24,936 bases of DNA from an uncultured Thermoleophilia bacterium (GTDB lineage Bacteria; Actinomycetota; Thermoleophilia; Gaiellales; F1-60-MAGs149): positions 1-24,936 of the forward strand of contig CADCWC010000218.1 in assembly GCA_902806305.1 (NCBI GenBank). Reading direction: 5' to 3'. Below the pieces are notes generated by a model. That model was not told the origin of the DNA and ran no database searches. It saw only the letters and a list, made by a program, of their open reading frames with translations. The translations under genes and the position numbers were made by a program. The stretch's first letter is position 1. Every line of letters begins with the position of its first letter. Of the stretch, positions 1 through 7,148 are shown one piece after another.

Positions 1-448
1 TCTCGGCGATCTGCGCCGCGCAGGCCGCCGCCGTGTCCGCCAGGGCGCCCGCCGTCTCGGCTTCGCCGGTCAGGCGCGGGTTGCAGCGCGCGGCGACCGC
101 GTCGGCCAGCGCGGCGAGCGCCAGGCCGCGCTCGGCGAGCGCGAGCGGGACGTGGGCCGCCGCGCGCCACGCCTCCGCCACGTCGCCGCCCGCCCGTCGC
201 GCCTCACCGACGGCCGCGAACGCGGTCTCGTCGGCGGCGATGAAGGCGAGGCTCTCCACGCGGTGCGTCGCCGCGGCCCTCGCCTCGGCGGCCAGCGATC
301 CGTCGTGCGTCAGCGCACAGGCCTTCTCGACCAGCGCCGCGGCCATCGCCGCGAGCACGCCGACGGCCGCGCCCGCCGCGTGGGACGGCTGCGGCGCGGC
401 CATGGCGTCCAGGAAGGCGCCGAGCGACTCGTCCGGATAGCCGCTCAG
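1..448 (-). CDS. Formiminotetrahydrofolate cyclodeaminase-like protein (partial, runs off the left edge)
   Basis: The minus strand is open from the end of glgC to base 1 and encodes an alanine-rich helical protein. The segments SLGAFLDAMAAP, AAMAAALVEKACALT and CNPRLTGEAETAGALADTAA fit the cyclodeaminase/cyclohydrolase (FTCD C-terminal) family, which converts 5-formiminotetrahydrofolate to methenyltetrahydrofolate and ammonia. Family members usually have a PTPGGGS loop after the first helix; here it reads PQPSHAAG, so the glycine-rich folate loop is degenerate. The start is uncertain. Similarity begins before the first ATG (401-403), and the only plausible upstream start is a CTG at 446-448 overlapping the glgC stop, which implies translational coupling. 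The gene follows glgA-glgC on the same strand, but a folate role does not explain that link. The C-terminus lies outside the window. Confidence 0.6.
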   Translation of the reverse strand, partial: MSGYPDESLGAFLDAMAAPQPSHAAGAAVGVLAAMAAALVEKACALTHDGSLAAEARAAATHRVESLAFIAADETAFAAVGEARRAGGDVAEAWRAAAHVPLALAERGLALAALADAVAARCNPRLTGEAETAGALADTAAACAAQIAE

Positions 449-1767
449 ACCGCCCGCACCCGCCGCTTGCGCGACGCCTGCGTGCGCACGCCGGCGTCCT
501 TCGAGCGACACACCGAGGAGCCGCTCTCGACGACCGGGGCGTCGAAGTTCGCCGTCGTGACGTTGCCCTCCACCCGGCAGTTGCGGCCGATGCTCGTGCC
601 CTCGGGGATCTCCGCGAACTCGCCCACGATGCTGATCCCCGTCATCAGGTTCCGCGGCTCCTCCCGGTTCGGCGGGGCACCCGCGACCTCGCCGACGCCG
701 ACCTGCGCCTCGGGGCCCACCTCGACGAACTTGTCGAGCACGCAGCGGTCGACCACGGCGCCCGACCGGATGACCGTGTCGTGCAGGATCACCGAGTCGC
801 GCACGATCGCGCCGCGCTCCACGCGCACGCCCGAGCCGAGCACGCTGTTCGAGACGGTCCCGTCGATGATGTTGCCCGCCGAGAACAGCGAGTTCCGGAC
901 GTCGCAGTGCGGGCCCATCTTGGCCGGCGGACGTTCCCGCGAGCGGGTGTGGATCACCCAGTCGCTGTCGTACAGGTCGAGGCTCGGGATCGTCCCCGCC
1001 AGGTCGAGGTTCGCCTCCCAGTAGGCGTGGATCGTGCCGACGTCGACCCAGTAGCCGTCGAAGGGGTAGGCGTAGACCCGGTCGTTGGCCACCATCTTCG
1101 GGATGATGTCCTTGCCGAAGTCGTGGTTCGAGGTCGGGTCCTGATCGTCCTCGATCAGCCGCTGCATGAGGAACTCGGTGTTGAAGACGTAGATCCCCAT
1201 CGAGGCCAGCGTGGAGACCGACTCCCGCGGCTTCTCCCGGAACTCGACGATCCGGTCGTCGGCGTCGACGGTCATGATCCCGAAGCGGTGGACCTCGTCG
1301 GCGGGCACGTGCATGACCGCCACGGTCAGGTCGGCGCCGTGCTCGCGGTGGAAGCGCAGCAGGTCGTTGTAGTTCTGCTTGTAGATGTGGTCGCCCGACA
1401 GGACGAGGGTCTCCTCGCTGCCGTCCTCGGCGATGAAGGCCATGTTCTGGAAGAGCGCGTCGGCGGTGCCGCGGTACCAGTCCTGGTCACGGCGGCCGCG
1501 GTAGGGCTGCCAGACCTGGATGCCGTTCGGGCTGCGCCGGTCGAGGTCCCACGGGTCGCCGATGCCGATGTGCTGCATCAGGGAGTGGGGCCGGTACTGG
1601 GTCAGCACGCGCACCCGGTAGAGCCCCGAGTTGACGGCGTTCGAGAGCGGGAAGTCGATGATCCGGAACTTGCCGCCGAACCACATCGCGGGCTTCGCGC
1701 GCTGCTCGCCGAGGATGCTCAGGCGGCTTCCCTCGCCACCGGCCAGGATCAGGGTCAGCACCGTCAT
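445..1767 (-). CDS. glgC: Glucose-1-phosphate adenylyltransferase (ADP-glucose pyrophosphorylase)
   Basis: This 440-residue enzyme makes ADP-glucose from glucose-1-phosphate and ATP, the committed step of bacterial glycogen synthesis. The N-terminal nucleotidyltransferase fold is clear: LILAGGEGSRL at residues 6-16, then RAKPAMWFGGKFRIIDFPLSN, which carries the usual substrate-binding residues. GYWVDVGTIHAYWEANLDL marks the sugar-phosphate site. The last third is a left-handed beta-helix of repeated hexapeptides (NSVLGSGVRVERGAIVRDSV). Length is slightly above the usual 400-430 residues because of a basic, arginine-rich tail. A GGGAGA ribosome site lies 8 bases before the ATG. The gene starts 17 bases after glgA, so the two are almost certainly one transcript. 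Allosteric regulation is expected from the family, not visible here. Confidence 0.95.
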   Translation of the reverse strand: MTVLTLILAGGEGSRLSILGEQRAKPAMWFGGKFRIIDFPLSNAVNSGLYRVRVLTQYRPHSLMQHIGIGDPWDLDRRSPNGIQVWQPYRGRRDQDWYRGTADALFQNMAFIAEDGSEETLVLSGDHIYKQNYNDLLRFHREHGADLTVAVMHVPADEVHRFGIMTVDADDRIVEFREKPRESVSTLASMGIYVFNTEFLMQRLIEDDQDPTSNHDFGKDIIPKMVANDRVYAYPFDGYWVDVGTIHAYWEANLDLAGTIPSLDLYDSDWVIHTRSRERPPAKMGPHCDVRNSLFSAGNIIDGTVSNSVLGSGVRVERGAIVRDSVILHDTVIRSGAVVDRCVLDKFVEVGPEAQVGVGEVAGAPPNREEPRNLMTGISIVGEFAEIPEGTSIGRNCRVEGNVTTANFDAPVVESGSSVCRSKDAGVRTQASRKRRVRAV

Positions 1768-1784
1768 GGCGTGGTCTCCCTCGG

Positions 1785-3230
1785 TCAGCCGACCGGCGCC
1801 AGGCGGCGTCGTTCGACCGTGTCGCGGTACAGATCGGCGTAGCGGGCCGCCGAGGCGGCCCAGGAGAGGTCTCGTCGCATGGCCCGACGCATCGCGGCCT
1901 CACGGCGTGGCACATCCTCCCACGCCGCCACGGCCCGCGCCAGCGCCTCGGCGGGCGCCCGGGCGGTGTACGGCTCGAAGCGCACGCCGACGCCGTCGGG
2001 GCCGTCGTCGAGGTCCGGGACCGTGTCGACGAGTCCGCCCGTGGCGCGGACCACGGGCAGCGTGCCGTAGCGCATGGCGATCATCTGCCCGAGCCCGCAC
2101 GGCTCGAACCGGGACGGCATCAGGAACAGGTCGGCGCCCGCGTAGAGCCGCTGCGCGAGCGCCGGGTCGAAGCGACGCCAGAGGCGGAACCCCTGCGGGA
2201 ACAGCTCCGCGAGCCCCTGCAGGCGCGTCTCGATGGCCGGGTCGCCGGTGCCGAGCACGACGACCTGGAGCGGCCGGCCGCCGAGCAGGGAGGGGAGCGC
2301 CTCGACGGTGATGTCCAGTCCCTTCTGCTCCACCAGTCGCGCGACGATGGCGACGACCGGCACGTCCGGAGCCACGGCGAGGCCCGCCTCGGCCTGCAGG
2401 GCCGCCTTGCAGCGGGCCTTGCCGGAGAGGTCGTCCGCGTCGTAGGGCGCCGCGATGTGCGGGTCGGTACGCGGGTCGAAGACGTCCGTGTCGAGGCCGT
2501 TCAGGATGCCGTGCACGTCGCTCGCACGACTGCGCAGGATCGGGTCGAGGCCGTGGCCGGGGCCGGGCGTGAGGATCTCCCGGGCGTACGTCGGGCTGAC
2601 GGTGGTGATCGCGTCGGCGGCGATGAGCCCCTCGGCCAGGAAGTTGACCAGGCCGTCGGGTGTCGACGGCAGCAGGCGGCCGCTGAAGCCGATGCTCCAC
2701 GCCGCGACGAGGCCCTGGTAGCCGAGGTTGTGGACCGTCATCACGGTCGGGAAGTCGAAGCCGGGGGCGCGCAGGGCCGCCAGCCAGCGCGGGAGCAGGC
2801 CGGTGTGCCAGTCGTGCACGTGCACGACGTCCGGCCGCCAGTCGAGGGCGTGCAGCGCGCCGAGCGTGAGCGCCTGGAAGACGACGAAGCGGTCGGCGTC
2901 GCCGACGAAGTCCGTGTAGACCGTGGGCCGCTCACCGAAGCTCGGGCCGTGCTCCGCGAACAGGATCGGCACGCCGTCGATCTCGCTCTCGAGCAGGCTG
3001 CCGAGCTGCGGCTCGCCGCCGAGCCCGACGGGGAACGGCCTGCCGAGCGGCCGCATGCGCCACGCCGCGCGGTCGAGGGCGCCGTAGGCCGGCAGGAGGA
3101 TCCGCACGTCGTGCCCGAGCGCGCGGAGCGCCTTCGGCAGGGCGCCGACGACGTCGGCGAGGCCCCCGACCTTGACGAGCGGCGTGGCCTCGGCGGCGAC
3201 GAACAGGATCTTCAGGGGCCGGTCGGGCAT
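1785..3230 (-). CDS. glgA: Glycogen synthase (ADP-glucose type, GT5)
   Basis: This 481-residue glucosyltransferase extends alpha-1,4-glucan chains using the ADP-glucose made by GlgC next door. The N-terminal Rossmann domain opens with KILFVAAEATPLVKVGGLAD; the KVGGL motif at residues 20-24 binds ADP-glucose. HVHDWHTGLLP and TVHNLGYQG are typical GT5 motifs, and the C-terminal domain has RFEPCGLGQMIAMRYGTLPV, whose glutamate is the catalytic retaining residue of GT-B glucosyltransferases. The frame stays open upstream to 3425, but the family's N-terminus begins at the ATG at 3228-3230; the extra upstream 65 codons are proline/arginine-rich and not conserved-looking. It is the first gene of the glgA-glgC transcript and is divergent from the epimerase gene across about 200 bp. 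Confidence 0.95.
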   Translation of the reverse strand: MPDRPLKILFVAAEATPLVKVGGLADVVGALPKALRALGHDVRILLPAYGALDRAAWRMRPLGRPFPVGLGGEPQLGSLLESEIDGVPILFAEHGPSFGERPTVYTDFVGDADRFVVFQALTLGALHALDWRPDVVHVHDWHTGLLPRWLAALRAPGFDFPTVMTVHNLGYQGLVAAWSIGFSGRLLPSTPDGLVNFLAEGLIAADAITTVSPTYAREILTPGPGHGLDPILRSRASDVHGILNGLDTDVFDPRTDPHIAAPYDADDLSGKARCKAALQAEAGLAVAPDVPVVAIVARLVEQKGLDITVEALPSLLGGRPLQVVVLGTGDPAIETRLQGLAELFPQGFRLWRRFDPALAQRLYAGADLFLMPSRFEPCGLGQMIAMRYGTLPVVRATGGLVDTVPDLDDGPDGVGVRFEPYTARAPAEALARAVAAWEDVPRREAAMRRAMRRDLSWAASAARYADLYRDTVERRRLAPVG

Positions 3231-3430
3231 GCGGCGGGCCTCGGCGGACGGGTCGGCACGGACGGGGCGCCAAGCGTAGTCGGGGGCGTCCCTCGGCGGA
3301 CGGGTCTCCGAGCGTTCCCGGTCGGCCGGCGCACGCGGTGGCGCCGAAGGGCACCCTGTCGGTGCTCGAGGGGCCGGAACGCGGCGACCTCGGTCCGCAG
3401 CGACGTCCGACGACGGAAGGACCAACGCGA

Positions 3431-4282
3431 ATGACGAGGATCGTCGTGACCGGCGGCAGCGGCCGGGCCGGGCGGCCTGTGATCCGGGAGCTCCTCGAGC
3501 ACGGCCACGAGGTCCTGAACGTCGACCTCGTGCCGTCGATCGACCCGGTCGCGCCGTACCTGCCCGCCGACCTGACCGACCTCGGGCAGACGATCGAGGC
3601 GCTGTCCGGCGCCGAGGCGCTCCCCGGCATCGAGGCCGTCGTCCACCTGGCCGCGCTGCCCGCGCCCGAGGTGGCGACGCCCGACGTCGTCTTCCGGACC
3701 AACATCACGAGCACGCACACCGTGTTCGCGGCCGCCGCGCGGCTCGGCCTGCGACGGGTGGTGTGGGCGTCGAGCGAGACGACCCTGGGGTTGCCGTTCG
3801 ACCAGCCGCCGGACTACGCGCCGGTCGACGAGGACCATCCGCTGCGGCCGGAGTCGAGCTACGCGCTCTCGAAGGTCCTCGGCGAGGAGACCGCGCGGCA
3901 GTTCAGCCGGTGGAGCGGCATCCCGATCGTCGGCCTGCGGTTCTCGAACATCATGCACCGCGTCGACTACGCGGAGTTCCCGTCGTACTGGGACGACCCG
4001 CAGCTGCGCCGGTGGAACCTCTGGGGGTACGTCGACGAGAGCCACGTGGCCGAGAGCTGCCGGCTCGGCCTCGAGGCCGACATCCGCGGCGCGGAGGCCT
4101 TCGTCATCGCCGCCGCCGACACGGTCATGCGGCGTCCGAGCCGGGAGCTGATGGCCGAGGTCTTCCCCGGCGTGCCGGTGCGGGACTCGGTCGCGGAGCA
4201 CGGCACGCTGCTCGCGATCGACAAGGCCCGGCGCCTGCTCGGCTACGACCCCCGGTTCTCCTGGCGGGAGCTCTACGACTAG
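3431..4282 (+). CDS. NAD(P)-dependent epimerase/dehydratase (extended short-chain dehydrogenase)
   Basis: The 283-residue protein has an N-terminal Rossmann dinucleotide motif, TGGSGRAG at residues 7-14, an acidic residue after the second strand (NVDLV) suggesting NAD rather than NADP, and the SDR catalytic pair Tyr144/Lys148 in SSYALSK. A serine-rich strand, VWASSETT, supplies the third active-site residue. Such proteins oxidise, reduce or epimerise nucleotide sugars or uronates; the substrate cannot be told here. The frame is open from 3338, but a GGAAGG ribosome site and the start of the Rossmann fold both favour the ATG at 3431. It is a single gene, divergent from glgA and convergent with the IclR gene. 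Being near glycogen genes suggests sugar metabolism only weakly. Confidence 0.85.
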   Translation: MTRIVVTGGSGRAGRPVIRELLEHGHEVLNVDLVPSIDPVAPYLPADLTDLGQTIEALSGAEALPGIEAVVHLAALPAPEVATPDVVFRTNITSTHTVFAAAARLGLRRVVWASSETTLGLPFDQPPDYAPVDEDHPLRPESSYALSKVLGEETARQFSRWSGIPIVGLRFSNIMHRVDYAEFPSYWDDPQLRRWNLWGYVDESHVAESCRLGLEADIRGAEAFVIAAADTVMRRPSRELMAEVFPGVPVRDSVAEHGTLLAIDKARRLLGYDPRFSWRELYD

Positions 4283-4288
4283 GGCCGA

Positions 4289-4318
4289 CCGGCGGTCCAG
4301 CGCTACGCGAGCCGCCGG
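4289..4318. terminator. Possible weak bidirectional terminator
   Basis: Arms CCGGCGG (4289-4295) and CCGCCGG (4312-4318) can pair between the convergent epimerase and IclR genes. The 16-base loop and absence of a T run make this a weak call; the right arm lies inside the end of the IclR gene. Confidence 0.3.
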
Positions 4319-5058
4319 CGGATGTCCTCGGCGGCGCGCCCGAGGCGGTCGCCGAGCTCTCCGAAGCGCGTCGGCGGCAGCCGTCGGGCGGTGCCCCAGA
4401 GCGTGAGGTAGGCGATCGGTCGGTCGGCGCGGCCACGCACCGCGACCGCGATGCCGTTCAGGTCGTCCTCGAACTCGTCGACGATCGTGGCGAAGCCCCG
4501 CTCCTCGACGACGGCGATCTCGGCCTCGAGCACGGCGCGGTCGGTGATGGTCGACGTGGCGAGTCGCGGCAGCGTCTCCGGCAGCCGGTGCGCGCGCTCC
4601 TCGGCCGTCATGCCGGCCAGCGCGGCCTTGCCGCTCGGCGTGGCGTGGAGCGGCGCCACGATGCCGATCCAGTCCACGGCGAGCACCGTCGACGGGCTGA
4701 CCTGGTCGATCGAGACCACACCGCCCGCCCGCAGGACGTTCAGGTTGGCGGTGGTCCCGGTCGCGAGCACGAGCGCCTCGAGCGTCGGACGCGCGGCCCG
4801 GGCCAGCAGCGCGTCCGGGTCCGCCGCGGAGGCGAGCCGGACAACCTCGTGGCCGACGACGTAGCGCCGGGCCGCGTCGCGCTCCACGAGCCCGTGCCGC
4901 TCGAGCGCCTGGAGCAGGCGCCAGGCGGTGCTGCGCGTGAGGGAGCAGCGGTCGGCCAGCTCGAGGGCCGTGAGCGGCTCGGGCGCCTCGGCGGTGGCGC
5001 GGAGCAGCGCGACGGCGCGGTCCACGCTCTGCGTGGCGGCTGCAGCCGGTTGCACCAT
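4303..5058 (-). CDS. IclR-family transcriptional regulator
   Basis: The 251-residue protein has the IclR layout: a winged helix-turn-helix in roughly residues 10-70 (ALELADRCSLTRSTAWRLLQ) followed by the IclR effector-binding domain (residues 80-250), with HATPSGKAALAGM and a C-terminal ELGDRLGRAAEDI helix. IclR regulators normally bind a small carboxylic or aromatic catabolite and control the neighbouring catabolic operon. It diverges from the amidohydrolase-Rieske pair, with only about 48 bp between start codons, so it very probably controls that pair and itself. An 11-bp imperfect palindrome in the gap (5062-5072) is a candidate operator. The effector is unknown. Confidence 0.93.
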   Translation of the reverse strand: MVQPAAAATQSVDRAVALLRATAEAPEPLTALELADRCSLTRSTAWRLLQALERHGLVERDAARRYVVGHEVVRLASAADPDALLARAARPTLEALVLATGTTANLNVLRAGGVVSIDQVSPSTVLAVDWIGIVAPLHATPSGKAALAGMTAEERAHRLPETLPRLATSTITDRAVLEAEIAVVEERGFATIVDEFEDDLNGIAVAVRGRADRPIAYLTLWGTARRLPPTRFGELGDRLGRAAEDIRRRLA

Positions 5059-5061
5059 ATG

Positions 5062-5072
5062 GGATTCGATCC
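5062..5072. promoter_or_regulatory. Candidate IclR operator in the divergent gap
   Basis: GGAT and ATCC arms separated by three bases sit between the IclR and amidohydrolase starts. The length suits an IclR half-site core, but the match is short and could be chance. Confidence 0.25.
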
Positions 5073-5106
5073 TACATTACGGGCGCCGACCACGAAGGAG
5101 CGCGCC

Positions 5107-6195
5107 GTGCTGATCGACTGCGACATCCACGTCGGGTACGAGAGCCTGCTGGACCTGGTCCCGTACCTCGACGGACCCACGCGGGAGCATGTGCTGCACG
5201 CCGGCTCGAACGGGCTCGCGATGCCGAGCTACCCGTGGTACCACCCGACGGGCTGGATCCGGAAGGACGCCTATGACGCCGCCGCGACCGCCTCCGGCCG
5301 GCAGATCCCGGGCCAGACCCTGCCGACCCTGCAGCGGCTTCTGCTCGACCCCTTCGATGTCACGTACGGGATCCTGACGCCCGACGAGGCCGCCGCCTTC
5401 TCGATCTACCCGAACGCCCAGCTGGCCGCGCGGCTCGCGACGGCCTACAACGACTGGCTCGCCGAGCGGTGGCTGCAGGAGGACGCCCGACTTCGGGGCC
5501 TCGTGGTCGTGGCGGCCCAGCATCCCGAGGCCGCAGCCGACGAGATCCGGCGGCGCGCGTCGGACGACCGCTTCGTGGGCGTGTTCCTGCCCGGCGGCGC
5601 CCGCGCGCCCTACGGCAACGTCATCTACGACCCGATCTGGCGCGCCGCGGCCGAGCACGGCCTGCCGGTGGTCGTGCACACGCACTTCGACGGCGTCGGG
5701 CTGAGCTCCCCCGTGACGGCCGCGGGGCATCCCGACACGTACGCCGAGTACCACGTGCTCTGCGGTTCGGGCATGTACGGCCACTTCGTGTCGACGGTCT
5801 ACTCCGGCGTGTTCGAGCGCTACCCCGACGCCCGCATGGTGATGAGCGAGGGCGGGGTGGTGCCGTTCCTCGGCTACCTGTGGCGGCTCGACACCGACTG
5901 GAAGGCCTGCCGGAGCGAGATCCCGCACTGCCGCCGCCTGCCGTCGGAGTACGTCTGGGATCACGTCCGCTTCACGACCCAGCCGCTCGAGACGCCCGAG
6001 GACCCGTCCGACCTGTGGCCGATCATCCGGCACCTGCGGCCGGAGCGGACGCTGCTCTTCGCGAGCGACTACCCGCACTGGGACTTCGACGAGCCGACGC
6101 ACACGCTGCGGCTCCTGCCGGCGGAGATCCGCGACGCCGTCGCCTACCGCAACGCGGGCGAGCTGTTCCGTCTCGGCGCGCCCGTGCCGCTGTGA
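5107..6195 (+). CDS. Amidohydrolase-family (amidohydrolase_2) metal-dependent hydrolase or decarboxylase
   Basis: The 362-residue protein is an amidohydrolase_2 TIM barrel. It begins IDCDIH, giving the metal-binding Asp6-x-His8 pair; His191 and His193 in VVVHTHFDG and the strand-8 Asp321 in FASDYPHWDFD complete the expected site. This group contains hydrolases and non-oxidative decarboxylases such as aminocarboxymuconate-semialdehyde and resorcylate decarboxylases. The actinobacterial subgroup with a C-terminal ASDYPHWDFD signature often sits beside a Rieske protein, as here; its substrate is not known to me. I chose GTG 5107 because GAAGGAG lies at 5094-5100 with good spacing. An in-frame ATG at 5059 would add 16 residues but overlaps the divergent control region. 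The stop overlaps the next start by four bases. Confidence 0.85.
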   Translation: MLIDCDIHVGYESLLDLVPYLDGPTREHVLHAGSNGLAMPSYPWYHPTGWIRKDAYDAAATASGRQIPGQTLPTLQRLLLDPFDVTYGILTPDEAAAFSIYPNAQLAARLATAYNDWLAERWLQEDARLRGLVVVAAQHPEAAADEIRRRASDDRFVGVFLPGGARAPYGNVIYDPIWRAAAEHGLPVVVHTHFDGVGLSSPVTAAGHPDTYAEYHVLCGSGMYGHFVSTVYSGVFERYPDARMVMSEGGVVPFLGYLWRLDTDWKACRSEIPHCRRLPSEYVWDHVRFTTQPLETPEDPSDLWPIIRHLRPERTLLFASDYPHWDFDEPTHTLRLLPAEIRDAVAYRNAGELFRLGAPVPL

Positions 6196-6584
6196 GCACG
6201 ATCGGCTCCGATCGCGAGCTGCGCCTCGCGGCCTCGGCGCTGCCCCCTGCGGGCGAGATCCGGATGGTCGAGCTCGGCCGGCACCGCATCGGGCTCTTCC
6301 GGGTGGGCGACGAGGTGCACGCGCTCGCCGACCGCTGCCCGCATCGCGGCGCGCCGCTCTGCTCGGCGGGCGACGTCGTGACCGGCATCGAGCGACGGCC
6401 CGACGGCCGCCTCGAGCTCGGCCCGGCGGGCGCGCTCGTGCGCTGCCCGTGGCACAAGTGGGACTTCGACATCGCGAGCGGCGAGTGCGTCGTCGAGCCG
6501 CGCCTGCGTGTCCGCCGCTACCCCGTGCGCCACGACGGCGACGACGTGGTCGTGAGCCTCGACGGCGGGCTCGACCGGCCGTAG
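6192..6584 (+). CDS. Rieske [2Fe-2S] ferredoxin-like protein
   Basis: The 130-residue protein is a single Rieske domain. Cys49-Pro-His51 in the segment CPHRGAPLC and Cys85-Pro-Trp-His88 in CPWHKWDFD are the complete set of cluster ligands. There is no membrane anchor or catalytic oxygenase domain, so it is either a soluble electron carrier or a small Rieske subunit. The GTG start lies inside the amidohydrolase stop (GTGA), so the two are translationally coupled and probably work on one pathway, although a hydrolase or decarboxylase needs no electrons. That suggests the carrier serves an oxygenase coded elsewhere. A 24-residue insertion between the two ligand loops (GIERRPDGRLELGPAGA) is longer than in short ferredoxins. 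Confidence 0.9.
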   Translation: MSTIGSDRELRLAASALPPAGEIRMVELGRHRIGLFRVGDEVHALADRCPHRGAPLCSAGDVVTGIERRPDGRLELGPAGALVRCPWHKWDFDIASGECVVEPRLRVRRYPVRHDGDDVVVSLDGGLDRP

Positions 6585-6596
6585 CGAGGGCCACGG

Positions 6597-7019
6597 GTGC
6601 TCGTCGGGGAACGGGCCGAGGAGGTCCGGGTGCTCCTGGAGCGCCTGGCGGCGTGGGCCGGCCGGCGTCCGGACGTCTGCGCGTTGGCGCTCGTCGGGTC
6701 GTGGGCGCGCGGCGCGGCGGGACCGACGTCCGACGTGGACGTCGTGCTGCTGACGACCGAGCCGTGGCGGTACGTCGACCACGTCGACTGGCTCGACGAC
6801 GTCGGCGCCGTCCACCTCCTGCAGACGCGGTCGTGGGGCGCCGTCACGGAGCGCCGCGTCGCCCTCCCGAGCGGCCTCGAGGTCGAGTTCGGGATCGGCT
6901 CGCCCTCGTGGGCCTCGACCGACCCGGTCGACCCCGGCACCCGCCGGGTCGTGACGGACGGCCTGGGCGTGCTTCACGACCCCGACGGGGCGCTCGCCCG
7001 GCTCGTCGCAGCGTGCTGA
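6597..7019 (+). CDS. Small nucleotidyltransferase-domain protein (MNT/aminoglycoside adenylyltransferase-like fold)
   Basis: The 140-residue product carries the minimal nucleotidyltransferase signature: VGSWARG at residues 33-39 followed by SDVDVVLL with Asp46 and Asp48 as the metal ligands. These domains transfer nucleotide monophosphates to small molecules or proteins. It lacks the C-terminal helical domain of known drug-modifying enzymes, and no HEPN partner gene is adjacent, so neither antibiotic resistance nor toxin-antitoxin function can be claimed. The GTG at 6597 is the first start after the Rieske stop, 12 bases away, so it may be carried on the same transcript. A downstream promoter at about 7069 shows where the next unit starts. 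Confidence 0.75.
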   Translation: MLVGERAEEVRVLLERLAAWAGRRPDVCALALVGSWARGAAGPTSDVDVVLLTTEPWRYVDHVDWLDDVGAVHLLQTRSWGAVTERRVALPSGLEVEFGIGSPSWASTDPVDPGTRRVVTDGLGVLHDPDGALARLVAAC

Positions 7020-7068
7020 GACGGGGTCGGGTCCGCCGGGTCGTCCGCCGTCCGACGGCGTCTCGGTG

Positions 7069-7098
7069 TTGACGCCGCGACGTCGCGAGGCGTAGGGT
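7069..7098 (+). promoter_or_regulatory. Predicted sigma70-type promoter with palindrome in the spacer
   Basis: TTGACG (7069-7074) and TAGGGT (7093-7098) are 18 bases apart, 50 bases ahead of the haem gene start. The spacer contains the perfect 12-bp palindrome CGCGACGTCGCG (7076-7087), which is well placed to be a repressor operator. Confidence 0.5.
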
Positions 7099-7148
7099 CG
7101 GCGCGCGGACCGCCACACGCGTCAGCGCAGGAGAGGGGGAGGTGGGCG

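Noticed and set aside
781..1842. A 353-codon plus-strand frame opposite glgC
   Set aside because: It is antisense to glgC with repetitive Val/Asp/Arg composition typical of GC-rich mirror frames; glgC is certain.
5059..5106. Earlier ATG start for the amidohydrolase
   Set aside because: It lies against the divergent IclR start without a ribosome site, whereas GTG 5107 has GAAGGAG at the right distance and begins at the conserved IDCDIH.
6597..7019. MNT/HEPN toxin-antitoxin pair or aminoglycoside resistance gene
   Set aside because: The nucleotidyltransferase motif is present, but no HEPN gene is adjacent and the drug-binding C-terminal domain is absent.
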